This document shows, in pieces, positions 59,559-64,000 of a DNA stretch of 64,000 nucleotides. Both the position numbers and the translations under genes were made by a program. Source of the stretch: Neurospora tetrasperma FGSC 2508 (taxonomy: Eukaryota; Ascomycota; Sordariomycetes; Sordariales; Sordariaceae). The notes beneath the pieces are model-generated. The model was not told where the DNA came from. It made no database searches and saw only the letters and a program-made list of their open reading frames with translations. The stretch covers positions 1,628,675 to 1,692,674 of the forward strand of contig NW_009799099.1 of assembly GCF_000213175.1 (NCBI RefSeq), read 5' to 3'. Every line of letters starts with the position of its first letter. The first letter of the stretch is position 1.

Positions 59559-60312
59559 AAGCAACTGAAGTGCTTGTGATGAGATGAGACGTTGAGACGA
59601 AGTTATGGTTTGTTTGTGGTCTTGGCTGATGGGGCAGGAGACGCCAGACGTATATGTCTATGTATTACTTATTGTACCCTAACCCTCAAAACTCCCACTT
59701 CTTTTCAGCAATCTTTCATCGAATCGGTTGTGTTCCTTCCAACCAAAAATGGACACAGCCACTCTCCCGCCCTGCCTGTTCCTGAGCAGATTCCTTCCCT
59801 GCCCATTCAAATCAGATCACTGCGCCTTCAATGGAAAGTACATGAGAGTACTAACGAAGGACGGCGCACGACGTTAACAAAACCGTTTGAGAATCGATAG
59901 TCAGGTGAAAGTATCGCCTTGGTTGACGCGGCGGATGCCAAGAGTTGACGATGAAGTGTACGTACCCGCTTTCCCAAAATGTTTGGATGACAGATGAACC
60001 TGGGCATCCAGAATGGGAACAACGACCGAGGCTCCATCGATAAAAATTGTTGTTCTTGCCATAAATTAGGCCGAGGCTCGTTTTCTAATCTGAGACATCG
60101 GGAATCTCTTTTCACCGATATCCCTGGAGGTTTATGCTCCATATCCTCCTGTCCTATCCTGAGCATCTCAACATCAATATTTCCTAAATTCTTACCCCTG
60201 GACCACAGTCAGTCGGCTTTGTCTGTACGATATCGGAACCACTCAATCCATTTGCTACAACGTCCCTTTATCACTTTGTTACGACGGACCCGATAGTCAC
60301 TCTGCAGCAAAG
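59559..60312. other. Gap between the regulator and the PAF-acetylhydrolase-like gene
   Basis: 754 bp between two plus-strand genes. Only short overlapping frames are seen. It should hold a terminator and a promoter. Confidence 0.6.
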
Positions 60313-62199
60313 ATGGTCTTCTCTTTCCTGCCGAGCATTGTCCCGGCCTTTCCAGAGTATACGGGACCCTACAAAGTGGGCACTGTAGACGTCGAAATCC
60401 CAATATCGAGGCTTGACTCGGTGAGCGCAATCCCAAACGAAGCTGATCACATCCACACCATTCAGTTCAGGATATACTATCCCGCTACTCCTGACACAAA
60501 CAATGAAAGCATAACCTGGCTCCCGCCTCCTCAGCGTCTCGCTGTTTGGGCTTATAGCCAGTTTCTTGGCCTGAGTTCCCGAGTTGCATCCGTTCTATCG
60601 TCAGTACCCCATCACTCGTGTCACTAATAGTCAGATTTAGCTGACTTCGTATCCAGATTCTTGCCAAGGCATCTTCATTACATCAAAATCCCGGTTCACG
60701 CAAATGCTACGCTGTTGTCTCCTCAGTCAGCTGGTAATCCGCAATCTCGATGGCCCACGGTTCTCTTCTCTCACGGACTCGGCGGTAGTCGGAATGCCTA
60801 TAGCCATATTGCCGGATCCCTAGCGTCTCATGGCATGGTGGTGTTCTGCCCCGAACATCGGGATGCCAGCGCAGCCATATCCATAATCCGCGATCCCAGT
60901 GATCCCAAGTTGTCGCATATCGTACGCTGTCTTCGCATCGAACACAGCCATACCCCGGAAGTTTGGGCCAAGCGTGAGGCACAAATCCGGATTCGCGCAT
61001 GGGAGATAGGACTTCTCATGGAGGCGATCCACCATATTGACCTTGGCGACAACGACCTCATCAAGGCCAACCTCAGCACCCCGAGTCCCACCCCGTTGTC
61101 GGCTCTGTATCAGTTTACTGGACAACTTGATGTGCATGAGCCTGGCAAGATGATCTTTGGCGGACACTCTTTCGGCTCTGCAACCATAGTTCAGGTGCTC
61201 AAGAGCACATACTATGCAGACCATCCAGACATCGCCAAGTGGGATAACCCTCTGTTCAGGCCAGTGGAAAACTCGGCTATCCGTCGTCAGATCACCGAAA
61301 ACACACCAACATTCCTTCTCGACATGTGGTGTTTCCCTATCCTCTCGGCCGCCTCTGCCCCTCTCTTCAACTTGCCGCTTCCCGCTTATTCCCCTACCGC
61401 TGCCTCTCCTGTCGGTGGCAACGGCATCCTGGCCATTGAGTCGGAGGCGTTCTACAAGTGGAAGGAGAACATGCACAGCACAGCACGAATTGTGTCGCCG
61501 AACCCTTCGGCCAAGGTCGTTTCGCAGGCGGCGTTCGAGAAATCAAGTGGAAAGGAATCCACGAAGGGATCAGTGACAAAGCTGAGCGAGCCTGGCGTTT
61601 TCTATGTTCAAAACAGTGCCCATCTCAATCAGAGCGACTTTGGTGTGCTGTTCCCTTGGGCAGTAAAGAAAATCTTTAAAGGAGAGCAGCCGGAGCGCAT
61701 TCTCCGGTTAAACATCCGCGCTATCCTGCAGTTCCTGAGAGCGAATGGGGTCAGCGTTGCGAGAACCTGGTATGGTGACCTTGTGGAAGGCGGAACAGAG
61801 GAGAACATTGACCTCAAGAAGGAGAAGAAGGGCGTTGATGGAGGTATACACGAAGATAAGGCCATACTTGAGAAGAAGCCTGCCAAAGAGAAGGAGGGAG
61901 ACACTAAAAATGAAGAGAACGGGGAGAAGGAATCCTTTTGGTCGATCGAGGCATGGAGGTGCATTGACATCATCGGCATGGGCGCAGAATCTGGTCCTAG
62001 TGAGGCTGGATTACAGTCCGGTGAGGCCACGGCCCAGGAGGCAGAAGAGGCCGAACGTGATGAGGAGGAAATGGAAGGACAGATGGAGCCAGGAATGAAC
62101 CAGGATGATGTTGCGGAGCCTGCGTCGGCAGCAACCTTCCCTAGTGAGGGCATCACCAGAGATGCTCGCGCGGCTGTGGACGAGCGCATAACGGCTTAG
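60313..62199 (+). CDS. Platelet-activating-factor acetylhydrolase-like lipase, 609 aa, two exons
   Basis: Exons 60313-60599 and 60657-62199; the 57 nt intron (GTCAGT...TCCAG) joins SVLS to FLPRHLHY in frame. The N-terminal part carries the family pattern of a TGPYKVGTVDVEIP start and a FRIYYPA strand. The oxyanion block is LFSHGLGGSRNAYSH, followed by LASHGMVVFCPEHRD. The nucleophile elbow is GHSFGS with Ser267. The likely catalytic His is in the QNSAHLNQSDFG block. A Glu/Lys-rich tail of about 120 residues follows the fold. Members of this family (PAF-AH isoform II type) hydrolyse the short sn-2 acyl chain of phospholipids. No signal peptide is evident, suggesting an intracellular enzyme. 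Substrate is inferred from the family only. Confidence 0.92.
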
Positions 62200-62838
62200 G
62201 ACTGCCTTGTGATGTAAATTTGGCTGGCTCGGCTGGAATAGAAAGGGAAGGCTCAAGAGCGGACATGGGTACCTGGGGTAGACACAGCTTTCCGCGAGGA
62301 ACCGTGGATAGACGTCGACCCTTCTGGCACACACCGAAGGCTACTATACAATCCGTTTCTGATTCCGTATGAGAGCCTGTGTAGGCATTTTGAAGAATGT
62401 TGAAGTCATGAAAACAGTGCAGTGTATGGCCGGAATATGTGCTTGGAAAAGTGACACGGACGGGAGATGGAAGCCGGGGAAAGTGCGGTTGTGACGGCGG
62501 AGGTGGTCTGCAGCTGCCGGTTGGTTGCCGGAGCACAGGTCCCATCCGGCAGGCAACTGGAGCTCTGGTGGGGCGGTTCCAGCGTCATTCACATCCATCC
62601 GCTAGTGCACTGCGTAGCAGCCCAGCCGGGATGCGCTTCGCTTCGTGTTGACGGTGTCGTGCCATTGATCAACTTGACCTCGAAACTTTCCCAAAATTCT
62701 GGCTGTACACCACACTTGAAACATCCAGCAGTACTATTAGGCCCACTCATCCCGCATCTGACGGCAGCACGACGAGACGAAATACGTTCAGCTACGAGTG
62801 GTAGTCACCCTCAACTTAACGATCATCAACCGTTCACA
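62200..62838. other. Gap between the lipase gene and the Sad1/USP39 gene
   Basis: 639 bp between two plus-strand genes, with GC-rich sequence and no supported gene. It should hold the lipase terminator and the splicing-factor promoter. Confidence 0.6.
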
Positions 62839-64000
62839 ATGTCGAACCTCAAACGCCCAGCGGAAGAGGCCTTCGACGCCGAGGAGGGCCTCTCGCCGTC
62901 TTCAAAGAAGTCAAGGATCGATGATTACGACAAAAGTCTCACTCCAGCAAGCGCAATCGCGAATGCTGCCGAAACACGGGAAGGATCAAACGAGGAGAAG
63001 GTGGAACAGACCAATGGCGGAAACAACAGCAACGAAGTAAAAGACGAGGAGGATGACGACCTGGAGGCTGGCGAGGAGGTTGAGGTGAAGGCGCCAATCC
63101 GACAAGCCGCCCCAACAGAAGGCTACGATGATCTCTACCTCGACACAATCGACCGCAACGTTCTCGACTTCGACTTCGAGAAGCTATGTTCCATCAGTCT
63201 CTCAAACATCAACGTTTACGCCTGCCTCGTATGCGGCAAGTACTTCCAGGGTCGGGGTCCCAAGTCGCACGCCTACTTCCACGCGCTCGACGAAGGCCAC
63301 CACGTGTACATTAACATGAGCACCCAAAAGGTCTACGTGCTGCCGGAGGGCTACGAAGTCAAGTCCAAGTCTCTCGACGACATCAAATACGTCTCGGACC
63401 CGCGCTACACGCGCCAGGAGGTTCTCGACCTGGACCGCAAGCCGCACGTGTCGCGCACGCTTCTAGGCAAAGAATACGTGCCGGGGTTCGTGGGCATGAA
63501 CAACATTAAAGAAAACGACTACCTGAACGTGATCGTACAGGCATTATCACACGTCTCCCCCCTCCGCAACTTTTTTCTCCTCGAAGACTTCTCCAACGCG
63601 CCCGAACTAGTCAAGCGTACCTCCATCCTCTTCCGCAAAATCTGGAACCCGCGCGCCTTCAAATCACACGTCTCGCCCCACGAACTGCTGCAGGAAATCT
63701 CCCTCCGCTCCAACAAGAAATTCACTCTAACGCAACAATCCGACCCGGTCGAGTTCCTCTCCTGGTTCCTCAACCACCTCCACCTGGGGCTCGGCGGCTC
63801 CAAAACCAAACCCCACTCCTCAGTCATCCAGCACATCTTCCAAGGAAAACTCAAGGTCGAATCGCAAGCCATCACCGCGCGCGCCGACCAAGTGCACGAC
63901 CGACTACGCTTCGAAGAAGCCGCGGACGTACAGTCGTCCGTCTCCCGCTTCTTGCTTCTCACCCTCGACTTACCGCCGGCCCCCCTGTTCCAAGACGAAC
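62839..64000 (+). CDS. SAD1: Sad1/USP39 splicing factor (U4/U6.U5 tri-snRNP protein), 5' part, cut by the window end
   Basis: The ATG at 62839 sits in a CACAATG context; 387 complete codons are open to the window edge without an intron, and the rest lies beyond. Residues 1-95 are acidic and low complexity, with a KKSR nuclear-type motif. A zinc-finger UBP domain follows, with CxxC at 129/132 and downstream His residues in the SHAYFHALDEGHH block. The ubiquitin-protease-like domain begins at PGFVGMNNIKENDYLN. In active enzymes the matching site is a Cys; here it is Asp227, so the protein is a pseudo-protease. This matches yeast Sad1 and human USP39, which are needed for assembly of the tri-snRNP and pre-mRNA splicing in the nucleus. 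Confidence 0.95.
   Translation, partial: MSNLKRPAEEAFDAEEGLSPSSKKSRIDDYDKSLTPASAIANAAETREGSNEEKVEQTNGGNNSNEVKDEEDDDLEAGEEVEVKAPIRQAAPTEGYDDLYLDTIDRNVLDFDFEKLCSISLSNINVYACLVCGKYFQGRGPKSHAYFHALDEGHHVYINMSTQKVYVLPEGYEVKSKSLDDIKYVSDPRYTRQEVLDLDRKPHVSRTLLGKEYVPGFVGMNNIKENDYLNVIVQALSHVSPLRNFFLLEDFSNAPELVKRTSILFRKIWNPRAFKSHVSPHELLQEISLRSNKKFTLTQQSDPVEFLSWFLNHLHLGLGGSKTKPHSSVIQHIFQGKLKVESQAITARADQVHDRLRFEEAADVQSSVSRFLLLTLDLPPAPLFQDE

Noticed and set aside
1-64000. tRNA, 5S rRNA or CRISPR array
   Set aside because: No matching pair of tRNA A and B boxes, no 5S start sequence and no regularly spaced repeats were found on reading both strands; a covariance-model scan would settle it.

Overview
This is a eukaryotic window from a filamentous ascomycete, most likely a Sordariaceae genome of the Neurospora or Sordaria kind. 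The evidence is short spliceosomal introns (52 to 109 nt, GT...AG, often with a CTAAC or CTAAT-like branch point), A/C-rich contexts before the start codons, two Zn(II)2Cys6 regulators of the fungal-specific type, long untranslated gaps and GC near one half. I name no species because I could not run a search. Twelve protein genes are supported, with exon joins worked out by hand; several need a start codon or first exon that a plain ORF reading misses.

Layout. 1-3.5 kb: a large alpha/beta-hydrolase (DUF676-like serine esterase) on minus. 6.1-8.1 kb: a Ser/Thr-rich single-pass membrane protein with one intron, on plus. 12.4-15.5 kb: a six-exon Zn2Cys6 transcription factor behind a 4.4 kb gap. 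16.8-19.7 kb: a mitochondrial m-AAA protease (AFG3/YTA12 family). 21.0-22.9 kb: a BOR1/SLC4-type anion transporter whose C-terminal tail looks frameshifted. 22.9-31.3 kb: an 8.4 kb gap. 31.3-33.6 kb: a four-exon homeodomain transcription factor on minus. 33.6-45.8 kb: a 12.2 kb gap upstream of it. 45.8-46.8 kb: a mitochondrial 3-hydroxyacyl-CoA dehydrogenase on minus, divergent from the fork-protection gene tof1 (47.6-51.4 kb). 52.4-59.6 kb: two MFS transporters and a Zn2Cys6 regulator side by side. 60.3-62.2 kb: a PAF-acetylhydrolase-like enzyme. 62.8 kb to the window end: the splicing factor Sad1/USP39, cut by the window edge.

How the genes relate. Most are unrelated housekeeping or regulatory genes, as is usual in fungi. 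The one stretch that could be a functional unit is 52.4-59.6 kb, where a DHA2-type and a monocarboxylate-type transporter converge and a zinc-cluster regulator is divergent from the second. There is no polyketide or peptide synthase, so it is not an obvious metabolite cluster. I saw no transposon, tRNA, rRNA or CRISPR array. The most unusual features are the two very large gaps around the homeodomain gene, a dispersed ACCTAGGT palindrome confined to non-coding DNA, the probable frameshift in the transporter, and a tandem peptide repeat in the DHA2 transporter.
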